Assembly (NCBI GenBank): GCA_047602755.1
Contig: JBLKOM010000001.1
Coordinates: 186,001-250,000, forward strand
Direction of reading: 5' to 3'
From: JACJVV01 sp047602755
Lineage (GTDB): Archaea > Nanobdellota > Nanobdellia > Woesearchaeales > JACJVV01
DNA length: 64,000 nt
The notes beneath the pieces are model-generated. The model made no database searches. It was given only the letters and a program-made list of their open reading frames with translations, and was not told where the DNA came from. Below are positions 25,194 to 35,300 of the stretch, piece after piece. Within the stretch, counting starts at the first letter, position 1. Every line of letters begins with the position of its first letter. A program made the position numbers and the translations under genes.

Positions 25194-26360
25194 ATGCTAA
25201 AAATAGAATTAAAAAATTCAAAAATAAAAAAAACAAATTCAAAAATAAAATTAGATACACCATTATTTGCTCAGTATTCACCTAATTTTACTGAGATTGA
25301 AAATATTGCAAAAAAATACAAAAATAAAAAAAATATAATTATAATTGGCAATGGTGGTAGTATTACTTCATTTTATTATTTCTATAATGCATTATATCAT
25401 CAAACAAAAAAAAAGATATACATTGTGTCCACAATGGAACCTGATTATCTATCTGATATAAAAAAACAATCAAATAAAAAAGATAGCATAGTAATAGTCA
25501 TATCAAAGTCAGGTAGCACAGTTGGTGTAATAGAAAGTTTAGTTTATTTTATAGATTACACTATGGTGATTATAACTGAGAACAAAAAATCAGCAATAAA
25601 GCAAATACAAGAAAAATATAATTTTGATTATATTGAACATCCTCCTATTGGTGGAAGATATTCTGGCTTTACACCTTCAGGTTTATTACCTGCAGCTATT
25701 CTTGGTCTAGATATTAAAAAAATATGGAATGGTGCAAAAAAAACTTATAATTTATATTCTCCGACTAGAAAAAATAATATTGCATTACAAACAGCAAATA
25801 TTTTTTACGAATTAGATAAGAAAGGATATTCGGAAATATTTATGCCTATTTACTCCTCAAAATTAATTGGTTCAAAAGATATTATAACTCAATTAATCCA
25901 TGAATCTGTTGGAAAAGACAAAAAAGGTCAAACAATAGTTGCGTCATTTGCTCCAGAAAGTCAACACCATACCAACCAAAGATTTTTTGGTGGTAAACAG
26001 AATATGATTGGATGTTTTATTGTAGTTGATGAATTTAATAATAGATTTGAAAAAGTAACAATACCAAAAAAAATAAAAGACATTTCTCTAAGAAATGGAA
26101 CACTTAACAATCTTAATGATAATTTCTATGCAAGATCATTACAATATGAATTTATAGGGACATATAAAGATACAAATAACCACAAAATACCCAATATAGT
26201 TATCCATATAAAAAAGATTACACCTGAAAGCATTGGGCAATATCTTGCATTTTGGCATTATGTTACAGTATATTTATGTGTTTTAAATAATGTTAATCCA
26301 TATGACCAACCTCAAGTAGAAACATCAAAAGAAATAAGCTTCAAACTAAGAAAACAATAA
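25194..26360 (+). CDS. pgi: Phosphoglucose isomerase family enzyme
   Basis: A 388-residue SIS-fold protein with the Pgi signature GGRYSGFTPSGLLPAA (about 154-169), SKSGST for phosphate binding (about 104-109), SQHHTNQRFFGGKQN (about 255-269) and QVETSKEIS at the C-terminus holding the catalytic base region. Shorter than the about 450 residues of common Pgi enzymes, but the motifs are in place. It interconverts glucose- and fructose-6-phosphate and would feed sugar nucleotides for the glycan genes. Confidence 0.9.
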   Translation: MLKIELKNSKIKKTNSKIKLDTPLFAQYSPNFTEIENIAKKYKNKKNIIIIGNGGSITSFYYFYNALYHQTKKKIYIVSTMEPDYLSDIKKQSNKKDSIVIVISKSGSTVGVIESLVYFIDYTMVIITENKKSAIKQIQEKYNFDYIEHPPIGGRYSGFTPSGLLPAAILGLDIKKIWNGAKKTYNLYSPTRKNNIALQTANIFYELDKKGYSEIFMPIYSSKLIGSKDIITQLIHESVGKDKKGQTIVASFAPESQHHTNQRFFGGKQNMIGCFIVVDEFNNRFEKVTIPKKIKDISLRNGTLNNLNDNFYARSLQYEFIGTYKDTNNHKIPNIVIHIKKITPESIGQYLAFWHYVTVYLCVLNNVNPYDQPQVETSKEISFKLRKQ

Positions 26361-26404
26361 TAAAAATAAATATAATTAGAAAAATTAAAATCTAATAAAA
26401 CCTA

Positions 26405-26875
26405 TTATTTAATAGCATCATGGATTACTTTCTTTAATTTATCACTAGATTTAATTTTCTTAACAGATTTTGCAAGTTCTTCTTCTTTGAATACATATAA
26501 AATCCAATTATAAAAATCATTTTTCTCCTTATTTACATGAAAATTAAAAGCACGATCATCCATAATAATTAATCCTGCATAAAGATCATTAAGACAATAA
26601 AAAACACTTCCGTTACAACAATAAAAAGCTAAGTCAGCATTAACCACTTTATCCTGGATTTTGCTGTTCTTTAAAATTGCATCAAGCGACATTCTTTTTT
26701 TAGTATTACTCTTTTTGGTCATTAAATTCTTTTTAGAGTTACCTTTTAAACTTTTAGAAGTTTTTTTACTGGAGAGAGTTTTAGAATTCTTTTTAGAAGT
26801 TTTTTTAGAAATGTTCTTAGAATTTATTTTTCTCTTTACACTTATTTTTTTGGAAGTATTTTTTTTTTTCATCAT
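26405..26875 (-). CDS. DUF5752-like protein with histone H1-like Lys/Ser-rich N-terminus
   Basis: A 156-residue protein with two parts. Residues 1-62 are almost only Lys, Ser, Asn and Thr in SKK/KKTSK-type repeats, resembling the basic tails of histone H1 or HC1-like proteins. Residues about 75-155 (AFYCCNGSVFYCLNDLYAGL, then FHVNKEKNDFYNWILYVF) match the archaeal DUF5752 pattern, which is usually found alone. The fusion suggests nucleic-acid or polyanion binding. It is directly downstream (6 bp) of the pyrophosphatase gene. Confidence 0.7.
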   Translation of the reverse strand: MMKKKNTSKKISVKRKINSKNISKKTSKKNSKTLSSKKTSKSLKGNSKKNLMTKKSNTKKRMSLDAILKNSKIQDKVVNADLAFYCCNGSVFYCLNDLYAGLIIMDDRAFNFHVNKEKNDFYNWILYVFKEEELAKSVKKIKSSDKLKKVIHDAIK

Positions 26876-26881
26876 CTCACC

Positions 26882-28927
26882 TTATATAAATATAACAATA
26901 AAAACTAATGACACAATGGACATTAATTTAATAAGTATGTTTAAACTTGGACCTGAAGTATCTTTAAAAGGATCACCTACTGTATCACCTACAATAGAAG
27001 CCTTATGAGTAACGCTACCTTTTCCACCATAATGTCCTTCTTCAATATATTTTTTTGCATTATCCCATGAACCACCTGAATTTGCCATAGATATTGCAAG
27101 TAAGATACCAGTAACCATAGCTCCGGCTAAAAGTCCACCTAATGCAGAAGGCCCTAAAACTACTCCTACAAATATTGGAACTAAAATTGCAATCATTCCT
27201 GGAAGAATCATTTCAACAAGTGAAGATTTTGTAGCAATATCAACACAACTTGTATAATCAGGCTTTTCTTTACCAGACATTAATCCTTTTTTTTGTTTAA
27301 ATTGCCGTCTTACTTCATCGACTATAGCGCCAGCTGCTTTACCAACAGCATTCATAGTCAAAGCAGAAAAAATAAAAGGAAGAGTTGCACCAATTAAAAG
27401 ACCAATCATAACCAATGGTTGAGTAAGATCAATAGAATTTATTCCTGCTGCTTTAATAAAAGCTGAAAACAATGCTAATGTAGTTAATGCCGCACTCCCT
27501 ATTGCAAATCCTTTACCAATAGCAGCTGTTGTATTACCTGCACTATCTAACTGATCAGTTATTTTTCTAACTTTTTTAGTTAATTTACTCATTTCTGCAA
27601 TACCACCAGCATTATCAGCTACTGGTCCATAAGCATCTGTTGCTAAACTGTAACCTAATGTTGATAGCATACCAACAGCAGCTAATGCAATTCCGTATAA
27701 ACCTGAACCTGGAATCAAAAAATTACCAATTTGAATACCAAAAAATGAAATATATATAGCAACTGAAATTAATAGAATTGGTATAATTGTACTTTTATAA
27801 CCTAAAGATAAACCATCAATTATAACAGTAGCTGGACTTATTTGTGCAGATTCTGATATTTTTTGTGTTGGATGATGGCGAGACGAAGTATAATATTCAG
27901 TAATTAAACCAATACCAGTTCCTGCTAATAAACCAGAAATTATTGAAACATATATTCCTATACTAGGAATAAAACTATAAACGATAAAATACGAAACAAT
28001 AATAACAATAACTGTACTTAATAATAAACCATTTTTTAATGAATTTTCTGGATGTAATGTTTTTTTTCTACTTTTTACATAAACTGTTGCTACAATAGAT
28101 GCTAAAACACCACCACAAGCTATTGCTAATGGCAAAAATACACCATTTACATCATATGTTAATAAACCAATAGTCATAGCAGCAATAATACTTCCTACAT
28201 AACTTTCAAATAAATCAGCGCCCATACCTGCAACATCACCAACATTATCCCCTACATTATCTGCAATAACAGCAGGATTTCTGGGATCATCTTCAGGTAT
28301 ATTTTTTTCAACTTTTCCAACTAAATCAGCTCCGACATCAGCAGCTTTTGTATATATTCCACCACCAACTCTTGCAAACAAAGCAATGGAAGAAGCACCT
28401 AAACCAAAACCTGAAATGACTTTAACAATAAAAAATAAGTCAAATCGGAAAAATAAATCAAATAAAATAAACAAACTAGCTAATCCCAATAATCCCAGAG
28501 CAACAACAGACAACCCCATTATACTTCCCGAACTAAATGCAACATCTAATGCAGGATGCAATCCTTTTTTTGCAGCAGCAGCAGTTCTAACATTAGCATT
28601 AGTAGCTGTACGCATTCCAATAACACCTGCTAAAACAGAACATATTGCACCAAGGATACAAGATATAGCAATTGCAATACCTTCATGGTTATACGTATTA
28701 GGATCATTTAACATAAAAACAATAATTGCGGTTAATATAACTATAAAATATGACAAAATTCTATATTCTCGTTTTAAAAAGGTAATAGCGCCTTCACGAA
28801 TAGCAGTAGAAATATTCTGCATCCTTTTAGTACCTGTTGATTTACTCATTATTGATTTATGAAGATAAGCTGAAAAGAGCAATGTAAGTAAAGAAATTAA
28901 AACAACATAGACAATACTAATATTCAT
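26882..28927 (-). CDS. hppA: Membrane ion-translocating pyrophosphatase, K+-dependent type
   Basis: A 681-residue protein with about 16 membrane helices. The substrate-site motif DVGADLVGKVE is followed by DDPRNPAVIADNVGDNVGD, and a second Asp-rich site DNAGGIAEM plus GNTTAAIGKGFAIGSAAL follow, with DNAKKYIEEG and GDTVGDPFKDTSG near the end. The Ala in GNTTAA marks the K+-dependent class. It hydrolyses pyrophosphate to pump H+ or Na+; the coupling ion cannot be settled by eye. It is a plausible bioenergetic system for a small archaeon. Confidence 0.97.
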   Translation of the reverse strand: MNISIVYVVLISLLTLLFSAYLHKSIMSKSTGTKRMQNISTAIREGAITFLKREYRILSYFIVILTAIIVFMLNDPNTYNHEGIAIAISCILGAICSVLAGVIGMRTATNANVRTAAAAKKGLHPALDVAFSSGSIMGLSVVALGLLGLASLFILFDLFFRFDLFFIVKVISGFGLGASSIALFARVGGGIYTKAADVGADLVGKVEKNIPEDDPRNPAVIADNVGDNVGDVAGMGADLFESYVGSIIAAMTIGLLTYDVNGVFLPLAIACGGVLASIVATVYVKSRKKTLHPENSLKNGLLLSTVIVIIVSYFIVYSFIPSIGIYVSIISGLLAGTGIGLITEYYTSSRHHPTQKISESAQISPATVIIDGLSLGYKSTIIPILLISVAIYISFFGIQIGNFLIPGSGLYGIALAAVGMLSTLGYSLATDAYGPVADNAGGIAEMSKLTKKVRKITDQLDSAGNTTAAIGKGFAIGSAALTTLALFSAFIKAAGINSIDLTQPLVMIGLLIGATLPFIFSALTMNAVGKAAGAIVDEVRRQFKQKKGLMSGKEKPDYTSCVDIATKSSLVEMILPGMIAILVPIFVGVVLGPSALGGLLAGAMVTGILLAISMANSGGSWDNAKKYIEEGHYGGKGSVTHKASIVGDTVGDPFKDTSGPSLNILIKLMSIVSLVFIVIFI

Positions 28928-29068
28928 TTACACACCTCATAGCAAAAATTAATAAAATGCTATATATATCTTTATTACTACTATTAAATGGATTTAGAAT
29001 AAAGCAAAAATTAACTTATATTATAAATTTAATTAAGACTTGTATTTTATAATTTATTTATAAATTTT

Positions 29069-30070
29069 TTATAATTCTCTTTTGTTAAGATAATCACAAA
29101 ATTCAAAAAGAATTTGTTTTTCTTTTTTAGGGATTTTATTATCTGCTAAAACTTTCCTCGCCTTATTAATTAACTTTTTTATTAATTTTTCTGAGTATTC
29201 TAAAGAACCAGATTGAATTAATATTTTACGTATTTTATTAAGCTCTTGTAAAGATACTTTTTTACCTAAGCGACGATTAATATATTTACTATTAGCTTTT
29301 AGTACTAATAATGTTTTTTTACCCTCACGAATGTCAGACCCAATTGGCTTACCAAGTTTTTCCTGATTACCAAAAATACCTAAAATATCATCTTTTAACT
29401 GAAAAGCAAGACCAAGATAAAGACCAAATTTATCAAAAACATTTAATATTTTATCATTAGAGCCTGCAAGAATTGCACCTAATTGTAAAGGACCTGAAAT
29501 TGTATATTTAGCTGTTTTATATTCATGAACTTTTTGAATATCTTTAATAGAAGTATTATTTTTTACAGATACTACATCCATAAATTCACCATAACATGTG
29601 TTTTTAATTATCTTACCTAACTTATTTATTGCTTTAATTTTAAATGATGAATTAAAATTAGAATCAATTAAAGGCTCAAGTCCATAACACAAACAAATGT
29701 CTCCTGTAATCATTGCAAGATCAGATGAAGATTTAACAGAATATTTTTTTTGAAAAGACTTATGAACTGTATAACCATTTCTGCGTATATCATCATCATC
29801 AATTATATCATCATGGATCAATAAAAAAGAATGTACTAATTCTGGACAAATTGAAACTTTTAATATTGAATTTAAATCTTTACCACCTGCAGCTTGATAA
29901 CCTAAAATCATTAATAATGCACGAATGCGTTTACCACCACGCATTGTAAAATCTTCAAGATAAGAAATAGCTTTAAAGATATCATTAGAAAAAGATTTTG
30001 CCTCCTTCTTCTTAATTCTAAAGAATAATTTCAAATTATTTTCAATTTCTTTTATATCCTTAAACATCAA
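29069..30070 (-). CDS. Trans-polyprenyl diphosphate synthase (GGPP synthase type)
   Basis: A 333-residue isoprenyl synthase. FARM is HDDIIDDDD (Asp87, 88, 91) and SARM is LKDDILG (about 227-233), with GGKRIRALL at 45-53 and the K..T segment (YKTAKYTISGP) in the middle. It condenses IPP onto an allylic diphosphate to make geranylgeranyl or longer chains for archaeal lipids or carriers. It lies 36 bp downstream of the cis-prenyltransferase gene, a sensible pair. Confidence 0.92.
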   Translation of the reverse strand: MMFKDIKEIENNLKLFFRIKKKEAKSFSNDIFKAISYLEDFTMRGGKRIRALLMILGYQAAGGKDLNSILKVSICPELVHSFLLIHDDIIDDDDIRRNGYTVHKSFQKKYSVKSSSDLAMITGDICLCYGLEPLIDSNFNSSFKIKAINKLGKIIKNTCYGEFMDVVSVKNNTSIKDIQKVHEYKTAKYTISGPLQLGAILAGSNDKILNVFDKFGLYLGLAFQLKDDILGIFGNQEKLGKPIGSDIREGKKTLLVLKANSKYINRRLGKKVSLQELNKIRKILIQSGSLEYSEKLIKKLINKARKVLADNKIPKKEKQILFEFCDYLNKREL

Positions 30071-30106
30071 TAAACCTCTTTACAGTCAATTAATAAATGA
30101 AACATA

Positions 30107-30799
30107 TTATTTCCCAAATCTTCTTTCTCGACTATAATATTGAGATATAATCTCATCAAATTCTTTTTTACTAAACTCAGGCCATAATGTATCAATAAAA
30201 AATAATTCACTATATCCTGACTGAAATAATAAAAAATTTGACAAACGTCTTTCACCACCCGTTCGTATTATAACCTCTGGCTCAGAAGAGATATAAAGAT
30301 ATTTCTTAATTAAATTTTCATCAATTTCCTTATTTGAAATCTTACCTTCATTTATATCATCAGATATTTTTCTAATTGCATCAACAATCTCAATTCTACC
30401 TGAGTAACCAATAGCAAAATTAACTTTATAAGACTTATAAGATTTAGTTAGATCCATAATTTCAAACATCATGTCTTGAATATCTTTTGGAAATTTTTCA
30501 AACCTGCCTATAAAATTAATACATAAATCATTTTTCTTTAAATCATCTTTATTTCTCATTAACTCAGAAAATTCTTTTCGAAATAAATCCATCAAAAAAT
30601 CAAATTCTATTTTTGGTCTATTAAAATTTTCATAAGAAAATGTGTAAAGTGTTAATTCTTTTATTTCTTTTTCTTTACACCACTCCATTACTTCTTTAAG
30701 TTTTTTTGCACCATAAGTATGACCATCCCATGGCATCTGCATTAAACGCTTTGAGAATCGCCTATTTCCATCCATTACAATTGCTACATGTTTTATCAT
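30107..30799 (-). CDS. uppS: Cis-prenyltransferase (undecaprenyl/dolichyl diphosphate synthase family)
   Basis: A 230-residue enzyme. MDGNRRF with catalytic Asp10 opens the protein, GHTYGAKKL and LTLYTFSYENFNRP follow, and RTGGERRLSNFLLFQSGYSELFF with LWPEF closes the active site. It elongates an allylic diphosphate with cis double bonds to produce the long lipid carrier that the GT2 and GT-C proteins would use. The enzyme precedes the trans-prenyl synthase in the same operon. Confidence 0.95.
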   Translation of the reverse strand: MIKHVAIVMDGNRRFSKRLMQMPWDGHTYGAKKLKEVMEWCKEKEIKELTLYTFSYENFNRPKIEFDFLMDLFRKEFSELMRNKDDLKKNDLCINFIGRFEKFPKDIQDMMFEIMDLTKSYKSYKVNFAIGYSGRIEIVDAIRKISDDINEGKISNKEIDENLIKKYLYISSEPEVIIRTGGERRLSNFLLFQSGYSELFFIDTLWPEFSKKEFDEIISQYYSRERRFGK

Positions 30800-30892
30800 T
30801 TTTATTTATCAAACATTAATTAATTATATATTTATAAAGATATTTATTACATATTTTATTGATACATTATTTAATTGTATATCTCCATAACA

Positions 30893-31852
30893 TTAATCTT
30901 TAATAGGCTTTAAAATTTTTGCTACAAAAAAACCCTCTGTATGATTATCCTGTGGCCATATTCGTAAACATTTAATAACATCTTTATGATATATTTCTCC
31001 TTCAAATTCAGTAATAGCAAGACTCCTATTCAAATTTAAATCAATTTCTAATAATTCAGCATCTGTATTACTAAGCAACCAACTAATTACTCCTTCATCT
31101 TCCTCTGGCTCATTTGAACAAGTCGAATAAACTAACGTTCCGCCTGGTTTCAATATTTCATATGCTGTTTTAATTAATTTTTTTTGTGTTGAAGTAAGTC
31201 TTTTAATCATTGCTGGATTCCACATTTTTAATGTTCCTGGTGATTTACTTATAGTTCCTGTCCCAGAACATGGTGCATCAACCAAAATTTTATCGAACCG
31301 GATTGATGATTTTTCATAACGCTGACCATGCATAATTGTAAGTATACAATTAGTAATACCCATCCGCTGAATATTAATTCCTAATGGAGCTAAACGAACT
31401 CCTTCAACATCATTTGCAAAAATTAATCCTTCATTATTCATCATACTTGCTATTTGAGTTGTTTTACTACCTGGAGCAGCACACATATCTAATACAATAT
31501 CGCCTGGTTTTGCATCTAAAACTAAAGCAGGAATCATAGAAGAAGCCTCTTGAACATAAATATAGCCTAAAGCATGCTCTTTCAGATTACCAATATCACG
31601 TCTTCCATGAATATTTTTTATCCAAAAACCTTCTTTACACCAACTAACAGATTCCAATTTCCAATCTGAATTCAATCTTTCTTTTAATTGTTCTACTGAC
31701 AATTTAAGAGTATTAACTCTAATTGCCTTACGAGGAAAAGCTAACGAATATTTTTTCCATAAATCAAAATCTGTAAGTTGAGAATATCTTTCGATAAATT
31801 TCTCTTTAAATAATATCTTATCGCTATTAGGAAATGCTTCAATTTCTGACAT
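30893..31852 (-). CDS. RsmB/NOP2-family RNA 5-methylcytosine methyltransferase
   Basis: A 319-residue protein with the SAM site LDMCAAPGSKTTQIA (about 115-129), the PCSGTGT motif with one catalytic Cys, and YSTCSNEPEED with the second. The N-terminal 75 residues form the small RNA-binding domain typical of archaeal NSUN6/Trm4-like enzymes. It methylates C5 of cytosine in tRNA or rRNA; the site is not predictable. It is transcribed on the same strand as the prenyltransferase genes with a 93-bp gap. Confidence 0.93.
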   Translation of the reverse strand: MSEIEAFPNSDKILFKEKFIERYSQLTDFDLWKKYSLAFPRKAIRVNTLKLSVEQLKERLNSDWKLESVSWCKEGFWIKNIHGRRDIGNLKEHALGYIYVQEASSMIPALVLDAKPGDIVLDMCAAPGSKTTQIASMMNNEGLIFANDVEGVRLAPLGINIQRMGITNCILTIMHGQRYEKSSIRFDKILVDAPCSGTGTISKSPGTLKMWNPAMIKRLTSTQKKLIKTAYEILKPGGTLVYSTCSNEPEEDEGVISWLLSNTDAELLEIDLNLNRSLAITEFEGEIYHKDVIKCLRIWPQDNHTEGFFVAKILKPIKD

Positions 31853-32030
31853 ACTACTAAAATTACAATATTATTAATAAGGGTTTTGATTCTGATATAA
31901 GACAAATACCATTAATAGAGAATTATAACTCTCCAATAATTGATATATAAATTAAATATATCTATTAATAATCAATATTATTATAAAAAATTCAAACAAA
32001 AATAATTTAGAAATAAAATAAAAAATTTAT

Positions 32031-32357
32031 TTATTCATCTACTTTTTTAAAAACATCATTTATTACATTTAATTTAAAACCAGCATTCAATAAACTTTTT
32101 TTTATTTTCTCCTTAGGCGTACCACGTTCTAATTTATCTGCAACAAAATTAACTAAAGCATCAGATGGATTTCTATCAATAAAATTATCTAATAATACTA
32201 CATCTTTATCTAAATGATTAACATCTAATTTTTCCATTTTAATCAACTTAGATAATTTTATTATTTTCAGATAAATCATAATCAATGATATTAACATAAC
32301 TAAAAAAGCTATAGCTAATAATTCTGGTAAAGGAATATCAAAACCAAAAACATACAT
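32031..32357 (-). CDS. Single-pass membrane protein downstream of the giant surface protein
   Basis: A 108-residue protein with one hydrophobic segment (about 9-33) and a soluble helical domain from 50 to 108 (DRNPSDALVNFVADKLERG, then SLLNAGFKLNVINDVFKKV), which looks like a UBA/CUE-like or SHOCT-like helical bundle. It begins 6 bp after the giant gene's stop, so it is very probably its operon partner, perhaps a membrane anchor or export aid. No family name can be given. Confidence 0.65.
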   Translation of the reverse strand: MYVFGFDIPLPELLAIAFLVMLISLIMIYLKIIKLSKLIKMEKLDVNHLDKDVVLLDNFIDRNPSDALVNFVADKLERGTPKEKIKKSLLNAGFKLNVINDVFKKVDE

Positions 32358-32363
32358 TATTAA

Positions 32364-35300
32364 TCACCTCTTAACTTCAATTACTTGTGTATCTATCAAC
32401 GATCCTTTATAAAATATTTTAGCAACTGCTAAATAATTACCTGATTGAGGAATATTTTCATCAATTCCAATAATATAAGAACCGTTATATTTAACATTAT
32501 CCATATTTGCAATAAAATCAGCATACATAGTACGTCGATCTCTATTTAGATTAACTTCAATATTAATTTTAGTTAAATCATCATCACTAAATTCTTCTAA
32601 ATTTAATAAGTAAACTTCCTTATTTCCAATTCTAAAAATAAATCTATTAAATTTTTCTTGTGGTACTACAATTTCTTCAATAGTATCAGGTACATATTCT
32701 TCTATTATTTGCTCTTCAACTTCTTCTTCATAAATTTCTTCAAACTCTTCTTCTTCAATTTCTATAACTTCTGGTTCACGTAAAACACGCCAAGATGATC
32801 TTGAACTTGAACCTGGCTGTCCTGGTGATATTACAGTATTATCATCATTAAAATCACAACCTAAACTATCAGAGCAAGAGATATTACAATTAATTGAAGA
32901 AATAACAGATACATTTGTACAATAACTCATAAAATTCCCAGGATTCTCACAATAAGGTACAGTTGTATTAGTAATTAATTCTAGCCCATCACAATAATTT
33001 ACTATTGATGACTGCCCACAATCGATATTAAAATTACATAAAACTGGTAAATTACTTCCTGTCTCATCATCATCATCAGGACTCTCACATCCTGGATCAT
33101 CTGGATAATCAATAAAACCATCACCATCATTATCAATCCCATCTCTACATTGAGGTGTTTTCAATAACTGAATTAGTATATTACTATTTCCAGTGATATT
33201 TACAAATGTTGAATTAGGATCATATCCATCTTTAGTTGCATTAAAAGAATAATTTGAATAATACTGCATACTACCATTATTAACATACTCTGTAATATGC
33301 TCAGATAAAATATAACCTTCTAAATCTGTTACACCAAGTATTTCAATACTGCCACGAGATGAATACGCAATTACATTTGATAAAGAAAGTGGAATCCCCG
33401 TCATATTAGTAACTAAAATATCAATATACCATTTTCGAGATAAATTAGAATTATGAGAAACATTTTCTGTAGAATATGTTACATTTAAAAAAGTATTATT
33501 ATATGAATTTTTAATTGAATTAATATCATAAATTTTAGAAGAACCAATTAATAAATCCCTAAATAAATTATTATTAGAACTATCAGATAAATATATTCCA
33601 TAACTTGCATTAGACTCCATCAACTCATTTCGAATAATTGAATTATTTGTATTAACAAACCTAATATAATTCTCATAAGTATTAAAATAAATATTATCAT
33701 AAATAATTAAATTAACACATGAATCAAAATATAAACCGTATGACAAATTAAGCATAGTATTATTATAATATTCATTATTATAACATATATTTGAATAAAT
33801 GCCAATCAACTCAGAAATAAAGCCAGGATTATGAACTGAATAATGTAGTAAATTACTATGTAGAATAGAATTATTACCATAAATATTTAATGCCCGATTA
33901 AATAAATCAATATTATTATTATAAATCAATCCAGAATTATTATATAAGTTAATTCCATAAGATGAATTAGTAATATTATTATTATAAATTATTGTATTTG
34001 ATGCTAAACTATAAATTCCATACTCAAAATTAAACATATTTAAATTTTTTAAAGTTATGTTCTCTACAGAAGTAATATTTACACCTAAACCAAAATTTGA
34101 GCCTGTGTAATTATACCCATTACCATCTAATACAATATTTTCTGCAGTAATTAATATACAATTTTCAGAATATGAGTAAATATTATCAACTAAATAATAA
34201 ACTGTATTTGAAGTATTAAGTATTCTACAATCTGAAACAAAAGTATCTTCATAGACAAGTAATGTACGAGTTGCATTATTATTTAAAGAATCGGATTCAT
34301 AAGATTTATAATTATCACCAACACTAGCATAAATTAATTTAGGACCAACAAAATCAACATTTTCTAATAATGCCTGTACATTAACAGTACCTAAAGCAGG
34401 AACTGTTGTAACTCCACTACTTAATGTTTCTGATATTGTAAAAAAGCTATATGTAACATTATGAGCAATTGCAGGATCTTTATTTCGTATAATTAAATTA
34501 ACTAAAACATCATCACCAACTGTTGGTTCAGCAGGAACAAAAGTAATATCAGTGCTTAAAATTTCTAAATTAGGTTGATATACATAAAAAGTTCTAGTCA
34601 TATTATTATTAGAATATGATTCTTCCTCAATATTTCTGTTATCATTAACACTAGCTTTTAGATTTACATTACCAAAATTAGTGAAATTATGATTTATCAT
34701 TACTGTATGTTGCTGACCTGAATTCAATCCGTTCCAACTTTCTGAACCAATTAATTCATTATTTAAATAAAGATCAACAGTTATTTCCTCAGAAGTATTC
34801 CCATTTCCTACATTAGCAACATCAATATTTATAGTCCTAACATTTCCATGATATAATGTTGACGATCTAATATTACTTACAACAAAATCAGGTTTGTATG
34901 CATCTTGCACAATAATATAATTTGTTCTAGTATAATTATTATTAGAATATGAACTTTCCTCTTGATCTTGATTTTCATTAACTGCTACTTTAATACTATA
35001 AATACCAGGCTCAGTAAATATATGAGTAATTTGATTTGTTTGAATTGAGTTTGGATTAATAGATGGTAAAACATTTGTAGCAATTGGATCATTATTTGCA
35101 CTATAATTAATGAATGTTGGTTCACTTACTAAACCTTCAAGATTACGAACATAAGCTGTAATTGTAATTTGCTCTCCAACTAATGGATTTGTGTTTGACG
35201 CTACAATACTATATGGATTTAAATCAGCAGCATTCAAAAATATCTTTCTATTAATTGAACGATTATTATTATGTATAGACTCTTCGATTATATCATTATA

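Noticed and set aside
26661..27008. Plus-strand 115-residue Phe/Leu-rich frame
   Set aside because: Shadow of the Lys-rich tail of the DUF5752-like gene and the end of hppA.
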